From Caldanaerobius polysaccharolyticus DSM 13641 (lineage in GTDB: Bacteria > Bacillota > Thermoanaerobacteria > Thermoanaerobacterales > Caldanaerobiaceae), in contig NZ_KE386495.1 in the NCBI RefSeq assembly GCF_000427425.1, positions 62,001 through 126,000 of the forward strand: DNA of 64,000 nt. Reading direction: 5' to 3'. Made by a program: the position numbers and the translations under genes. Positions 36,119 to 44,399 of the stretch are shown here, one piece after another. Numbering within the stretch: position 1 is the stretch's first letter; every line of letters starts with the position of its first letter. The notes under the pieces are model-generated. The model saw nothing but the letters and a program-made list of their open reading frames with translations. It was not told where the DNA came from and did no database searches.

Positions 36119-37546
36119 CTACTCCAGCAGAGCTATCAGGTGCTCTTTATCTTCCTGGTAGGTCAGGATAAATAAGATATCTCCCTCCTGGATCTCCGTG
36201 TCACCCCTGGGAGGTACTATATCGTCATGTCTTACAATGGCAGTAACCAGCGTGGTCTTTGGTAGAGGGATATGCTCCAAACGCTTACCGATCAAAGAAG
36301 ACCCTTTTTCCACTTCAAACTCCAACAACTCGCATTTGGTATTTTCCGTGGAGATTAACTCCAGGGAATGGGGAGAAGTCTTTTTGGTTCCAGCAAATAA
36401 CTTGAGCTTGTGGGCTAAAATGTCGAGGGATGCCCCCTGGATTAAGGCTGTTAGTAAAACGATGAAGAACACGACGTTAAAAAAATAGTTGCTGTGGTCG
36501 ACTCCTGCAACGTAGGGGTAAGTGGCCAGTACAATGGGGACTGCGCCCCTTATACCTCCCCAACAGAGGAATAATTTTTCCTTGAGGTTGTAATCCCAGA
36601 ACAGTGTCGTTAAAAAGACCGCTGTCGGCCGTGCCACTAGCATTAGCAGCAGAGCAATAAACACCCCCTCCTTGATAAAGGCGGGAAGTTGCGAAGGAAA
36701 GACCAGCAGCCCCAGCATTAGAAAGAGAATGATGTTGCAGAAAGTGGAGGTGCCTTCTAGGAAGCGGGCTATTCCCTGCTTGTAGACGAACTTGCTGTTC
36801 CCCAGCAAATAACCAGCTATGAATACAGCAAGGAAGCCGTTGGCTTTGATTATCTCCGCTACTCCGAAGCTCAAATAGCAGAAACCGAGACTCAAAACAT
36901 AGTAATAACCACCCGATTCAAGGCGGGCCCGGTTAAAGAGATAGGGTCCAAGCTTACCGAACAAGTACCCCACACCAATTCCGGCCACAATCTGCCACAT
37001 TAAGTGAGCGATAAAGGGAAAAAGGTTGAAATTTGTATTCTTCATATAGTCGAGCAGATCTATGGTCAGGATAATGGCCATTGGATCGTTGGAGGCAGAT
37101 TCGGCTTTCAGGGTGGTGGCCAGTTTGGGCTGAATGCTCTTATTGCGAAAAATAGAAAAAACTGCTGCAGCATCGGTGGAAGAAACGATGGCCCCTACCA
37201 GTAGGGAGGCCTCGAGGCTGAGCCCAACGATGTAGTGGGTGGCCAGTCCTAGAGTTACGGCGGTAATAAAGACACCTACCGTCGCCAAGGTAAAAGCTGG
37301 TTTGAAGGACGACTGTAATTCCTCTCTTTTGGTATTAAAGCCACCTTCAAAAAGGATAATAATGAGGGCTACATTGGCTATCCGCTGGGCTAGTAAAGGG
37401 TCATCAAAATATATTAGGTTAAGGCCATCGCTCCCGAAAAGCATTCCCAAGCCCAAAAAAATCACTAAACCGGGAACGCCGAATCGAGAGATCAGTTTGG
37501 TCGAAAAAGTGGCCAGAAGTAACAAAATAGATAATAACAGGATCAA
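36119..37546 (-). CDS. K+/H+ antiporter, NhaP2/CvrA type with RCK_C domain
   Basis: 475 residues. About 12 membrane helices of the CPA1 family; the ion-binding stretch is ASLLVGAIVSSTDAAAVFSI and ESASNDPMAIILT. The last 75 residues are a TrkA_C/RCK_C domain (LEFEVEKGSSLIGKRLEHIP to GDTEIQEGDILFILTY), which gates NhaP2-type K+/H+ antiporters. It lies inside the mobile element between the recombination genes and the small-gene cluster, and is best read as cargo; its base composition is richer in G and C than its neighbours by eye. Confidence 0.88.
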   Translation of the reverse strand: MILLLSILLLLATFSTKLISRFGVPGLVIFLGLGMLFGSDGLNLIYFDDPLLAQRIANVALIIILFEGGFNTKREELQSSFKPAFTLATVGVFITAVTLGLATHYIVGLSLEASLLVGAIVSSTDAAAVFSIFRNKSIQPKLATTLKAESASNDPMAIILTIDLLDYMKNTNFNLFPFIAHLMWQIVAGIGVGYLFGKLGPYLFNRARLESGGYYYVLSLGFCYLSFGVAEIIKANGFLAVFIAGYLLGNSKFVYKQGIARFLEGTSTFCNIILFLMLGLLVFPSQLPAFIKEGVFIALLLMLVARPTAVFLTTLFWDYNLKEKLFLCWGGIRGAVPIVLATYPYVAGVDHSNYFFNVVFFIVLLTALIQGASLDILAHKLKLFAGTKKTSPHSLELISTENTKCELLEFEVEKGSSLIGKRLEHIPLPKTTLVTAIVRHDDIVPPRGDTEIQEGDILFILTYQEDKEHLIALLE

Positions 37547-37665
37547 CTATCTTTCCTCCCTTTCCATAAAAACCAAACTAAAACACCTAGTGTTCCAAAA
37601 TACGTCTCCACACCCTTCTAATAGGGAAGAGCAGCTACACCTTTGTCAAAACGATAAACCAGCAA

Positions 37666-38175
37666 CTACTTAGCTTCTTTATCGATATAAATTGGTATTT
37701 TCAATGTGTCTAGCGCCTTGATAAAGTGAGGGTCGGTAATGTTGTTAAGTTTCAAAACCTGTTTGGCATACCATTCATAATTCATTCTGAAATGCTCATT
37801 CATAAAGTACGGGTTGATAATGTCAACCAACGTATCTCCTGATTGAATGGTTATCTCCCGTACCTCTTTTAGCTCCCATACATCATTAGGTCGCTCTGAG
37901 ATGTTGATACCTTCAGGTATGACTACTTCTTTAGGGAAATATTCTTCGGGTGGTATTACCTTATATCCGTCCTTAACGATATACCAAACACCGGTAGTTT
38001 TGTTAGTATACCGTCCAGTTTGTTCATCATAAATGTATCCTTCAACTACTTCCTGAACCTGATTATTTTTTGCTGGCTGTTTTGTTATCTCAGGCTTGGA
38101 AAAAATCAAGTATCCACTGGCAACAACGGCAACTATCACTACCGGGATAACAAATTTATACCAACTTTTCATCAT
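37666..38175 (-). CDS. Membrane-anchored LysM-like protein of the mobile element
   Basis: 169 residues. One N-terminal membrane helix (SWYKFVIPVVIVAVVASGYLIF), a polar stretch, then a C-terminal LysM-type segment ITIQSGDTLVDIINPYFMN ending LDTLKIPIYID. LysM motifs bind peptidoglycan, so the protein probably reaches into the wall. No enzymatic domain. The start overlaps the end of the next gene upstream (ribbon-helix-helix) by 20 bases. Confidence 0.65.
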   Translation of the reverse strand: MMKSWYKFVIPVVIVAVVASGYLIFSKPEITKQPAKNNQVQEVVEGYIYDEQTGRYTNKTTGVWYIVKDGYKVIPPEEYFPKEVVIPEGINISERPNDVWELKEVREITIQSGDTLVDIINPYFMNEHFRMNYEWYAKQVLKLNNITDPHFIKALDTLKIPIYIDKEAK

Positions 38176-38389
38176 CTACTTTCTCCTTCCCGAATTCTTC
38201 TCCGCTTGGAAGCAGGTCCACCTCTCTAAGGTACTTTATCGCAGCCCACCGGACAAGGGCAGCCAGACTACGGTCGGTCATCAACGCTGCCTTCTTAACG
38301 GCTTCGTATTCGTCTTCGGTAAAGGTAACGCTTACTAATTTAGTACGTGGTTCCGCTTTCTTAGGAGCCATATAACCCACCTCAATCAA
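38156..38389 (-). CDS. Ribbon-helix-helix DNA-binding protein
   Basis: 77 residues. KLVSVTFTEDEYEAVKKAAL followed by DRSLAALVRWAAIKYLRE fits an Arc/MetJ/CopG-type ribbon-helix-helix domain. The ATG at residue 7 (38371) is an alternative start. Likely a small repressor or partition protein of the element; no target site is proven. Confidence 0.7.
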   Translation of the reverse strand: MIEVGYMAPKKAEPRTKLVSVTFTEDEYEAVKKAALMTDRSLAALVRWAAIKYLREVDLLPSGEEFGKEKVDDEKLV

Positions 38390-38471
38390 CTTGATGTATT
38401 CTGATAGAAATTATATCAAAGTCTATCACGAAAGCCAACTACGGAAAGTAAATCGAGGTGGGTTGGGCTAC

Positions 38472-38663
38472 TTATAGATAAAGCTGATACTTTAATGCAC
38501 CAGAATTCTTCCAACGGTTGTAGTGACAGACGTAATTGCCACCGTAAGTAGCTGCTGTCTTTTCTGTAGCCTGTTTGGTAGAGGGGTTAACGAAACCCAC
38601 CCGGCAGCGGGAAAGCTCTCTACTGTAGAGAGGGCAGGTCTTGCAGGTACGTATTTTCGTCAT
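38472..38663 (-). CDS. Cys-rich small protein of the mobile element
   Basis: 63 residues from the ATG at 38663, preceded by GGAGGTGATACC. It starts MTKIRTCKTCPLYSRELSRC, three Cys, with a fourth in YVCHYN, so a CxxC-type metal site is likely. The frame extends 46 codons upstream, but that part overlaps the conserved leader repeat and lacks a ribosome binding site. Function unknown. Confidence 0.6.
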   Translation of the reverse strand: MTKIRTCKTCPLYSRELSRCRVGFVNPSTKQATEKTAATYGGNYVCHYNRWKNSGALKYQLYL

Positions 38664-38702
38664 GGTATCACCTCCCAAGAAAGTTGCTAATAACCGTAGG
38701 AG

Positions 38703-38750
38703 TATAAAAATATTGATGAAAAAAGTTCCGTAGGGCATAGAGTCGTATAA
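38703..38750 (-). repeat. Repeated leader element, copy A
   Basis: On the minus strand this carries GGAACTTTTTTCATCAA then TATTTTTATA, the same sequence found at 43677-43728 and 53495-53548. It lies 40-87 bases upstream of the Cys-rich gene start (38663). Position before a gene in each case suggests a promoter or leader RNA of the element. Confidence 0.6.
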
Positions 38751-38793
38751 TTGGTTTGCAAGAGAGAAAAACCAGAAGGCGCCACGCTTTTCT

Positions 38794-39147
38794 TTACGCA
38801 ACGCCTTCCTTTTTGGCTTTTTCTTGTTCAGGTTCCGGTTCTTTCTTTTCCGCTTTACGCTTGAGATAGTATCGCTGGATTTCCTGTTCTACTTCGGCAA
38901 TCTTTTTTGAGTACCAGTCAACCCGTAGCCTTTGTTCCAGCATCTTCAGTTCTGCCAGTTCGTCGCCAGCTTCAAACTTCTTGCGGTAAACTTCCTCCTG
39001 CCTGATAGCGTACTGGAGGTTAGCACGGAAAGCATCTCTTTTTGACCGTAATGCTTGCAATTCCGGTGGGGTATTACCTGCTGGGATTACTAAAGACTGC
39101 TTGGGTTCAACCGGCTCGCTCTTGGTTCTTGGTGCCACGGTAATCAC
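38794..39147 (-). CDS. Coiled-coil protein of the mobile element
   Basis: 117 residues. The N-terminal 30 residues are Pro-rich, the remainder one long charged helix (ALRSKRDAFRANLQYAIRQE to KKIAEVEQEIQRYYLKRKAE) with a Glu/Lys tail. No known domain recognised. The start overlaps the stop of the next upstream gene by four bases (ATGA). The first 15 residues recur in decayed form at 46150-46200 next to a second copy of that upstream gene. Confidence 0.6.
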   Translation of the reverse strand: MITVAPRTKSEPVEPKQSLVIPAGNTPPELQALRSKRDAFRANLQYAIRQEEVYRKKFEAGDELAELKMLEQRLRVDWYSKKIAEVEQEIQRYYLKRKAEKKEPEPEQEKAKKEGVA

Positions 39148-39389
39148 CTCCCCTCGTTATGTAGGAGTCGTTTCAGTCGGTTCAGGACAGTGCCTACGTC
39201 CTCTCCGGAGTGGATAAGCTGGCTGTGAATGCAGGAAAGCTCATAAACGAGAGAAGCTGGAGCCTCTTTCACGAGCATCTCCAGCTTCTTTGCAGCTACC
39301 ACAGAACAGGTATCTGTAGGTAGGGTTTGTTGGTGTTCCAGACATCGGATGATGTCACGTACTCTTTTGAGTGTTTCTCGTTTGGTCAT
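39144..39389 (-). CDS. Small helical protein, duplicated in the element (copy 1)
   Basis: 81 residues: MTKRETLKRVRDIIRCLEHQ, then VKEAPASLVYELSCIHSQLI and a GTVLNRLKRLLHNE end. A near-identical 75-residue relative lies at 46205-46432. Unrecognised family; helical, without membrane segments. AAAGGAGATG precedes the ATG. Confidence 0.65.
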   Translation of the reverse strand: MTKRETLKRVRDIIRCLEHQQTLPTDTCSVVAAKKLEMLVKEAPASLVYELSCIHSQLIHSGEDVGTVLNRLKRLLHNEGR

Positions 39390-39511
39390 AGAATCATCTC
39401 CTTTCCTTGTTGGAAAATTTTAACATTTTATGATTATATTATAGTATAGGTCAGTCATGAATAAAAGAGGGGAACCAGATTTTTTGTCGGATAATGTCGA
39501 AAACTTTACAA

Positions 39512-39537
39512 GAAAAAAGAGCCTGTTTTTAAGGCTC
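39512..39537 (-). terminator. Terminator downstream of the 39636-40055 gene
   Basis: Minus strand: GAGCC-TTAAAAACA-GGCTC followed by TTTTTTC, a short stem with a U-run, about 100 bases past the stop at 39636. Confidence 0.65.
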
Positions 39538-39635
39538 ACCGTCAGAAAACAATACCGGATAAGGAAGAGGAGGTTACTTACGAGGACGGAATTCCATCAA
39601 TTTAGCTTCGATACGCTGCTGAGCTTTACGGTTTT

Positions 39636-40055
39636 TCAGCCAACGGATACTTGAATGGTAGCATAAACCGGAGCGGTAAGAATAGTAAAAATGGAAGAAC
39701 GAGGTATGTTTTTATCCACCCACTTCAAAATGTCTTCCAGAAGGAAGCTATAGTCTTCCTGTTCTGATGGGTCACTCCAGTTACTGTATAAGAATCTTGC
39801 CTTCGTAGGTGTAATGTCAACACAGGCAAGCCATCCGTGACGCTTGCTAATTCTTTCCAGAGCCTTCATCTCGGATGGGAGAAATTTTAGTCCGGTGGAT
39901 GAGAGGTCAAGGGTAACTTCGCAGTAGTTGTGTTCCGTCTGGAAATCTACAATAATCATTGGAAGACTGTTTTTGTAACATACTTGCTTGTATGTTTCAA
40001 ACCTTTGATAAGAGGTAGAGTCGCAGTCGCTTATTTTAAGAACAGGGTAGGGCAT
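39636..40055 (-). CDS. Unknown protein of the mobile element
   Basis: 139 residues from ATG 40055 (MPYPVLKISDCDSTSYQRF), which has GGAGGTG six bases upstream; an upstream GTG at 40070 overlaps that site. Mixed alpha/beta composition, with CEVTLDLSSTGLKFLPSEMK and LLEDILKWVDKNIP. No family recognised. Six bases separate it from the next upstream gene. Confidence 0.6.
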   Translation of the reverse strand: MPYPVLKISDCDSTSYQRFETYKQVCYKNSLPMIIVDFQTEHNYCEVTLDLSSTGLKFLPSEMKALERISKRHGWLACVDITPTKARFLYSNWSDPSEQEDYSFLLEDILKWVDKNIPRSSIFTILTAPVYATIQVSVG

Positions 40056-40075
40056 AGTAATCACCTCCACAAATT

Positions 40076-40429
40076 CTATGTTGTACGCTCAGGCGGTTTC
40101 TTTGAGTAGTTACACTCATAGGCGTCTCTCATATCTTCGGCTGTTTCATAAAACACCCACCGCTTTGATGGACTGTGCAGAGGCTCGGCCATCTCACTGA
40201 TGTGCACTACTGAAATATTAGAGGGAGCTCCCATTAGAAAATCGTAGTACTGAATGACGTAATATCCGTCACCAAGATAACTAAGAACATGCCCTTGGCG
40301 GTCAACTGTATAACAATCTTCGTCAAGGATATGGAACCACTTTCCTTCAAGACTCTTCCACTTCTCCATCCAGCGTTTGAGTGCTTCTTCAGCTTTCTTG
40401 CGTTGAACATCATTACTCGTCAAGCTCAT
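40076..40429 (-). CDS. Unknown protein of the mobile element
   Basis: 117 residues: a charged N-terminal helix (DVQRKKAEEALKRWMEKWKS), then beta-rich sequence GKWFHILDEDCYTVDRQGHV, GDGYYVIQYYDFLMG, possibly a small barrel. No family recognised. A repeated leader element (40484-40520) lies upstream. Confidence 0.6.
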   Translation of the reverse strand: MSLTSNDVQRKKAEEALKRWMEKWKSLEGKWFHILDEDCYTVDRQGHVLSYLGDGYYVIQYYDFLMGAPSNISVVHISEMAEPLHSPSKRWVFYETAEDMRDAYECNYSKKPPERTT

Positions 40430-40483
40430 TTAATCAATCACCTACCATTTACTGTTAATGATTAAATTATAAATGGCTTGACA

Positions 40484-40520
40484 GGAACTTTATAGGGAGG
40501 AACTTTTTTACTTCGGAAGA
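40484..40520 (-). repeat. Repeated leader element of second type, copy D
   Basis: Plus-strand GGAACTTTATAGGGAGGAAC followed by TTTTTTACTTCGGAAGA. The same sequence with few changes is at 44356-44393. Both lie 50-95 bases upstream of a minus-strand gene, as expected for a shared promoter or operator. Confidence 0.55.
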
Positions 40521-40562
40521 GGTGGAAGTAGCAGCATTTCAGAAGAGCTTATTGTTAGCTTT

Positions 40563-40826
40563 GCTAGCTTAGGGCTAGCACCCGCTAGCTCGAAGCTAAC
40601 AACGGCAAATATACTATTTGCAAGTATTTTACGATTCGCGCCTAGCTATATTAGGTTTTTGGGTATATCTCTATATATAGTTTTTATAAACACCTCTCTT
40701 AAAAAATTCCATATAAAGAGATATGCTAAAAAAGCTAAAAAAGCTAGCAAAAACGCTGCAAACTATTGATTTTATTGGATTTTCGATTGCTAGCTTCGTG
40801 CTAGCTTAGCTAGCTTCGATGCTAGC
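40563..40826. other. GCTAGC palindrome cluster, candidate replication origin of the element
   Basis: Eight exact GCTAGC hexamers at 40563, 40574, 40584, 40743, 40789, 40800, 40809 and 40821, with further near-copies (TTAGCT, CCTAGC, GCTAGG), form two clusters on either side of a highly AT-rich centre (40600-40735). The pitch within clusters is 9-12 bases, about one helical turn. Only 77 bases separate it from the end of the primase-helicase gene. No gene reads through. This resembles an iteron-bearing origin with an AT-rich unwinding region; function is inferred. Confidence 0.6.
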
Positions 40827-40852
40827 AAAGCTAGGTGTGAGAACCAACAGAA

Positions 40853-40886
40853 AAGCCCAGCCAAGCATTATCGCTTAGCTGAGCTT
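40853..40886 (-). terminator. Terminator of the primase-helicase gene
   Basis: Minus strand: AAGCTCAGCTAAGC (40886-40873) pairs with GCTTGGCTGGGCTT (40866-40853), followed by TTC; three mismatches or G-U pairs in a 14-bp stem. It begins 17 bases after the stop at 40903. Confidence 0.6.
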
Positions 40887-40902
40887 AAACGAGAGAACGT
40901 TT

Positions 40903-43353
40903 TTAGCAGGTATAATAGGTAGTGTTCTGGTCTCTTCGGTGAACTCGAATTCCAGTAACTTCTGCTACCAGCTCCTCCTGCTCCCGAATGTAACCAGCGA
41001 GTTCCTGCGGATTATGGAAGGGATAAGGTATGGTGCTTGGGCCATTGGAGTTAGCGAGTACCCAATCAGTAATTTCTCTAAGCTGGAAGATAGGTTTCTT
41101 TTGTCCTGCTTCTACTTCCTGCCTTCTTCGTACTGCAAATTCTCTCAGCACCATCAATGCGTTATCGGCTTGGTATTGTGTTTCCCGTATCACCTGTGGC
41201 AGCTTATCAACCACTGATTCCATTGTGGAAAGTAGCTGCCTGCTTTCATCAAGAGCTTCTGCCATAAGCAGCAACGCTCTCTCAAAGCCTTCAAGACGTA
41301 TACTCTTACGTCGGTAGGCTTCAAATTTCGTGTCCACAAGCTGGAAGAAACGTTGAGCGGCAACGAGCATATCGGAGAGCAAGGCTTCTCTTCCCGGCGT
41401 ATCATAAAGAACCTTCCACTCCCAGTCATCTACTTTTTGTCCTTCCGGTATCTTTTTGAATCGAAAAACCAACGACCTCTCCATCAAATCTGAAGCGTGG
41501 ATAGGTAAACGGGTAGCAGTAATAGCGAAAGTGCAGTCTGTCTTAATTGTCACATCCGTGTTAGAGTAGAGCGGACGATATTGGATTTTCTTAAGCGTAA
41601 CCGCCCTTGCGATTTCCTCTTCAAACTGTTCCCGGTAATTTCTCAGGCTACCTGGTCTGACGTTATCAAAAACGTAAATCCCACGAGCACTGGCAAGGAA
41701 AGTTCGCAACTCTTGAATATCCCTTGGAGTGACTCCGACGCCTATCTCTCCAACAAGAACTCCTGTCCGAACATAGTAAAAACGAGATTTACCTGAACCA
41801 GCTTCACCAATAGCCATTTCAACTGGCAACTCCAATCCTCTCCAGTCCCGGAAAAGAGGGGAGAGGTAACAAAGGACTTCAAGCAGTGCTCTTTGTTCTT
41901 CGTCCGTAAAAATAGAATGATTGTCAAGATTGAGAGTGTTCACTACCTGACGCCATAACCGTTTTGGTCGTGATGGCAGGTTTTGGAAGTCTATCTTAAC
42001 CGGCTTAACAATTCCTTTCTTAAACAGCACTCCGTCAACGCCATTATCCTCCAAAGTGATAGCATCTTTAGTTACCTTTGCAACTGCCGAATCGCTAAGC
42101 TGAACGTATAAGGTATCCGTTGATACTTTTGGTGGTTCGCTTACGTATGAGACCCTGCGAGTCCTCACACGAGGGCAGCCCTGTATGAAAGCTGTTGACA
42201 GACGATTTATGACTTCTCTATCAGCGGTTCCAATACCGTATTTAGCTGTGATTAACTCCGCAAACTCTCCAACCCGGAAAGCATTCGCATTTTCAGTCCA
42301 GTCTACTTCGTAAAGAAGTTTATCTTTCCCGTCAAAATAGTAGAATTTTCTGTTATCCGCTTCATCACGATAACGTCGTCCTTCATAATCAAGGTCGGCT
42401 ACTATTGCCGTAGCTGCCATTTCGTAATCGTCCCGGTTTAGACCTCGTTTTCTTAGGTGCCTTTGCAACCAGCTTCGCAGTTGCGGTTGTATCGGAAAAC
42501 GAGCCTGTTTAGCCAATTCCCAAAAATCATCAGCGGTGTGAGTCAGCAAGAAGTCATCCAGTCCAATCTTTTCTCCTTCCTTTTCCGGATGAGGTAGAAT
42601 TACCTGTTTTACATCAGCACCACGTTTGAACAACCAGAAGGCGAAATCAAAGGCTGCTTGCTGAACTTGCTCTTTGACTGGAAAGCCACTTGCTGAATCG
42701 CTGTCAAAGACGATGTATACTGTCCGCTGTCTCCAGTCAAACTCAAGAAGTTCTGGAGCCACATTTTCTTCCAGCAACTGGATAGCATCAGCATCCTTTA
42801 TCGTAAAAGTGATAAAGCCTCTTTTGCTTTCTTCAATTTCGTTAGGCTTAATTCTGTACTTACCGTGCTTGACATTATTAACACCGCCAAGAGCAATAGC
42901 GGGAATGCCTTCCTGTACTGCTTTAGCAGCCTTTTTTTCGCCCTCCACTATAACAAGCGGTTTAGATGTATCTTTGGCTATCTTCCATATTTCCGGTAGT
43001 ACATAAACGTGAACTCCAGTATCCTTTGGTTGAGCGTATTTAATCTGTTTTCCTTCTGAATTGACCGTCGGTTGATGGTAGCGAATACGGAAGAAGGGTA
43101 TTTCTTCTTTCTCACCAGTAACAAGCCGGTCATAAATGGCACTTCCATCTTTGTTGAGGTAAGGAATAACGTAACCTGTGCTTTGCGGGAATGGAGTCAA
43201 GTTCCTTTCAACGTCTGTGGCATCCCTAACGTTCATCTTCTTAATGGTTTCTTCATTTAGTCCGCTTCGTTTCAGGTCTTCCATTGATAGTGGTGAAAGT
43301 AGCTGCAGCAAGTTATCCTGAACGTTACATTCCAACGCCCTCGCTGTGTTCAT
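40903..43353 (-). CDS. Primase-helicase with DUF3854 (TOPRIM-like) and D5-type ATPase parts
   Basis: 816 residues. Residues about 110-270 are a DUF3854/TOPRIM-like domain: PLVIVEGEKKAAKAVQEG with the conserved Glu and VYIVFDSDSASGFPV with the Asp pair; GLDDFLLTH follows. From about 480 a helicase ATPase: Walker A AIGEAGSGKSRFYYV, Walker B RGIYVFDNVR, sensor FAITATRLP and arginine finger DLMERSLVFRF. Such primase-ATPase proteins start replication of integrated plasmids and phage satellites. It lies next to the GCTAGC cluster. The start overlaps the DUF5659 gene end by 29 bases. Confidence 0.85.
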   Translation of the reverse strand: MNTARALECNVQDNLLQLLSPLSMEDLKRSGLNEETIKKMNVRDATDVERNLTPFPQSTGYVIPYLNKDGSAIYDRLVTGEKEEIPFFRIRYHQPTVNSEGKQIKYAQPKDTGVHVYVLPEIWKIAKDTSKPLVIVEGEKKAAKAVQEGIPAIALGGVNNVKHGKYRIKPNEIEESKRGFITFTIKDADAIQLLEENVAPELLEFDWRQRTVYIVFDSDSASGFPVKEQVQQAAFDFAFWLFKRGADVKQVILPHPEKEGEKIGLDDFLLTHTADDFWELAKQARFPIQPQLRSWLQRHLRKRGLNRDDYEMAATAIVADLDYEGRRYRDEADNRKFYYFDGKDKLLYEVDWTENANAFRVGEFAELITAKYGIGTADREVINRLSTAFIQGCPRVRTRRVSYVSEPPKVSTDTLYVQLSDSAVAKVTKDAITLEDNGVDGVLFKKGIVKPVKIDFQNLPSRPKRLWRQVVNTLNLDNHSIFTDEEQRALLEVLCYLSPLFRDWRGLELPVEMAIGEAGSGKSRFYYVRTGVLVGEIGVGVTPRDIQELRTFLASARGIYVFDNVRPGSLRNYREQFEEEIARAVTLKKIQYRPLYSNTDVTIKTDCTFAITATRLPIHASDLMERSLVFRFKKIPEGQKVDDWEWKVLYDTPGREALLSDMLVAAQRFFQLVDTKFEAYRRKSIRLEGFERALLLMAEALDESRQLLSTMESVVDKLPQVIRETQYQADNALMVLREFAVRRRQEVEAGQKKPIFQLREITDWVLANSNGPSTIPYPFHNPQELAGYIREQEELVAEVTGIRVHRRDQNTTYYTC

Positions 43354-43633
43354 TTTGACCAGCCTCCTTCTTCAATGTCTCTCGTTTAATGTAGTTAATG
43401 CGGTCTCCTAACTCTCGCATCGCTCTCACGTATTCAAATAGGTTGACGGTCAGGTTTTTATCACCCTCAAACTTCGTCCGCAAGTCCCGAAGGGTGGAGA
43501 AGTCAGCATCTGGGTAAAGGAATATCGCCCTTCTTGCCTTAAAGTATGGAATTTTGATTTCTGGTTCATAACCGTTTAACATTAAGTAAGCAGCGAAGTG
43601 CAAGTCCTTTGTATAGAAGGGCTCTCGTTGCAT
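43325..43633 (-). CDS. DUF5659-type protein
   Basis: 102 residues. YTKDLHFAAYLMLNGYEPEI, ARRAIFLYPDADFSTLRDLR and LFEYVRAMRELGDRI fit DUF5659, small proteins of phages and conjugative elements in Firmicutes. The function is not known. A decayed relative of its C-terminal half is at 53290-53475. Confidence 0.65.
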   Translation of the reverse strand: MQREPFYTKDLHFAAYLMLNGYEPEIKIPYFKARRAIFLYPDADFSTLRDLRTKFEGDKNLTVNLFEYVRAMRELGDRINYIKRETLKKEAGQNEHSEGVGM

Positions 43634-43676
43634 AGTTATCGAACCTCCTTAAATTAAGTTGGTTTTTCTTTTCACG

Positions 43677-43728
43677 TATAAAAATAGTTGATGAAAAAAG
43701 TTCCTAGGTGCATAGAGGCTTATAAACG
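43677..43728 (-). repeat. Repeated leader element, copy B
   Basis: Same element as copy A; here 44-95 bases upstream of the DUF5659 gene start. Nearly identical to copy C at 53495-53548 over more than 50 bases. Confidence 0.65.
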
Positions 43729-43752
43729 TTAATCCAACGATATTTTCATGTG

Positions 43753-43839
43753 CTAAAATACGATTTTGTTTCTTTTCAAATAAAGATAGCCGATTCCGAT
43801 TACAGATAGAGTTATCAGTGACCATATCAGCCAGAACAT
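43753..43839 (-). CDS. 28-residue single-helix membrane peptide (copy 1)
   Basis: ATG at 43839 gives MFWLIWSLITLSVIGIGYLY then LKRNKIVF and TAG: one membrane helix followed by a basic tail. A second copy of exactly the same length is at 53571-53657; the two differ mostly by conservative Ile/Val/Leu changes, which argues that both descend from a coding sequence. The start overlaps the end of the NUMOD3-like gene. The role is unknown; size and shape fit small toxins or membrane regulators. Confidence 0.6.
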   Translation of the reverse strand: MFWLIWSLITLSVIGIGYLYLKRNKIVF

Positions 43840-44303
43840 TCTTTATCACCATCCCTAGGTGGTCTGCCAATACGTTTTGAGCTTTTTCGCATTCCTTCAG
43901 AAATGCGTTTCCTGCGTTCTTGGTTAGCTTCTGGGTCACGGAGGTAGTTCAGATACTTTTCTCTAATCTCCGGATTTTCCCAAGCTCGCTTTACGCCCTC
44001 GATTTGTCGTGATTTTATATCCGGGTCGTTCAACGCTGCTTTTACCCCGCGACTTACTTTTTTCCGGAATTCTTCCGACTGACAAGCGCGACGAATTTTT
44101 GAGTTAGGGTCTTGCCATTGCGCTTTCAAAAAATGGCGTTTTTTCTCTCTATATTCATCGGACTGCAATTTTTGACGTAATTTTGAGTTAGGGTCTTGCC
44201 AGAGGCTCCTTACTACTTGACTTGTCTTTTTTCGCCACTCTTCATAGGCTGGAGAATTACGCCATACTTCATATTCAGGTGTTCCTCTTTTAGGTAGAGG
44301 CAT
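43827..44303 (-). CDS. NUMOD3-like repeat protein (homing-endonuclease DNA-binding part without nuclease)
   Basis: 158 residues made of five or so related units of the form VVRSLWQDPNSKLRQ, FLKAQWQDPNSKIRR, GVKAALNDPDIKSRQ, GVKRAWENPEIREKY. This pattern matches NUMOD3 modules, the DNA-contacting helices of GIY-YIG and HNH homing nucleases. No nuclease motif is present. Comparison with the second block at 53.5-53.8 kb, which lacks this gene, indicates that it was inserted here. Confidence 0.65.
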   Translation of the reverse strand: MPLPKRGTPEYEVWRNSPAYEEWRKKTSQVVRSLWQDPNSKLRQKLQSDEYREKKRHFLKAQWQDPNSKIRRACQSEEFRKKVSRGVKAALNDPDIKSRQIEGVKRAWENPEIREKYLNYLRDPEANQERRKRISEGMRKSSKRIGRPPRDGDKECSG

Positions 44304-44355
44304 TATCTCACCTCCTTAGCTTCTTTTAATGGATAAAATTTTAGGTTATACCAAC

Positions 44356-44393
44356 GGAACTTTATAGAGAGCAACTTTTTTTCTTCGGAGGAG
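44356..44393 (-). repeat. Repeated leader element of second type, copy E
   Basis: GGAACTTTATAGAGAGCAAC then a T-run and CTTCGGAGG, matching copy D at 40484-40520; 50-90 bases upstream of the NUMOD3-like gene. Confidence 0.55.
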
Positions 44394-44399
44394 AAAGTC

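Noticed and set aside
38664-38801. 46-codon upstream extension of the Cys-rich protein
   Set aside because: It runs through the repeated leader element and a strong GGAGGTG precedes the later ATG.
39457-39654. 65-codon plus-strand ORF in the mobile element
   Set aside because: It crosses the minus-strand terminator at 39512-39537 and overlaps the end of a minus-strand gene; the composition is not protein-like.
43649-43939. 96-codon minus-strand ORF overlapping the NUMOD3-like gene
   Set aside because: It is out of frame with both the NUMOD3-like gene and the conserved membrane peptide, which explain the region better, and it reads through leader copy B.
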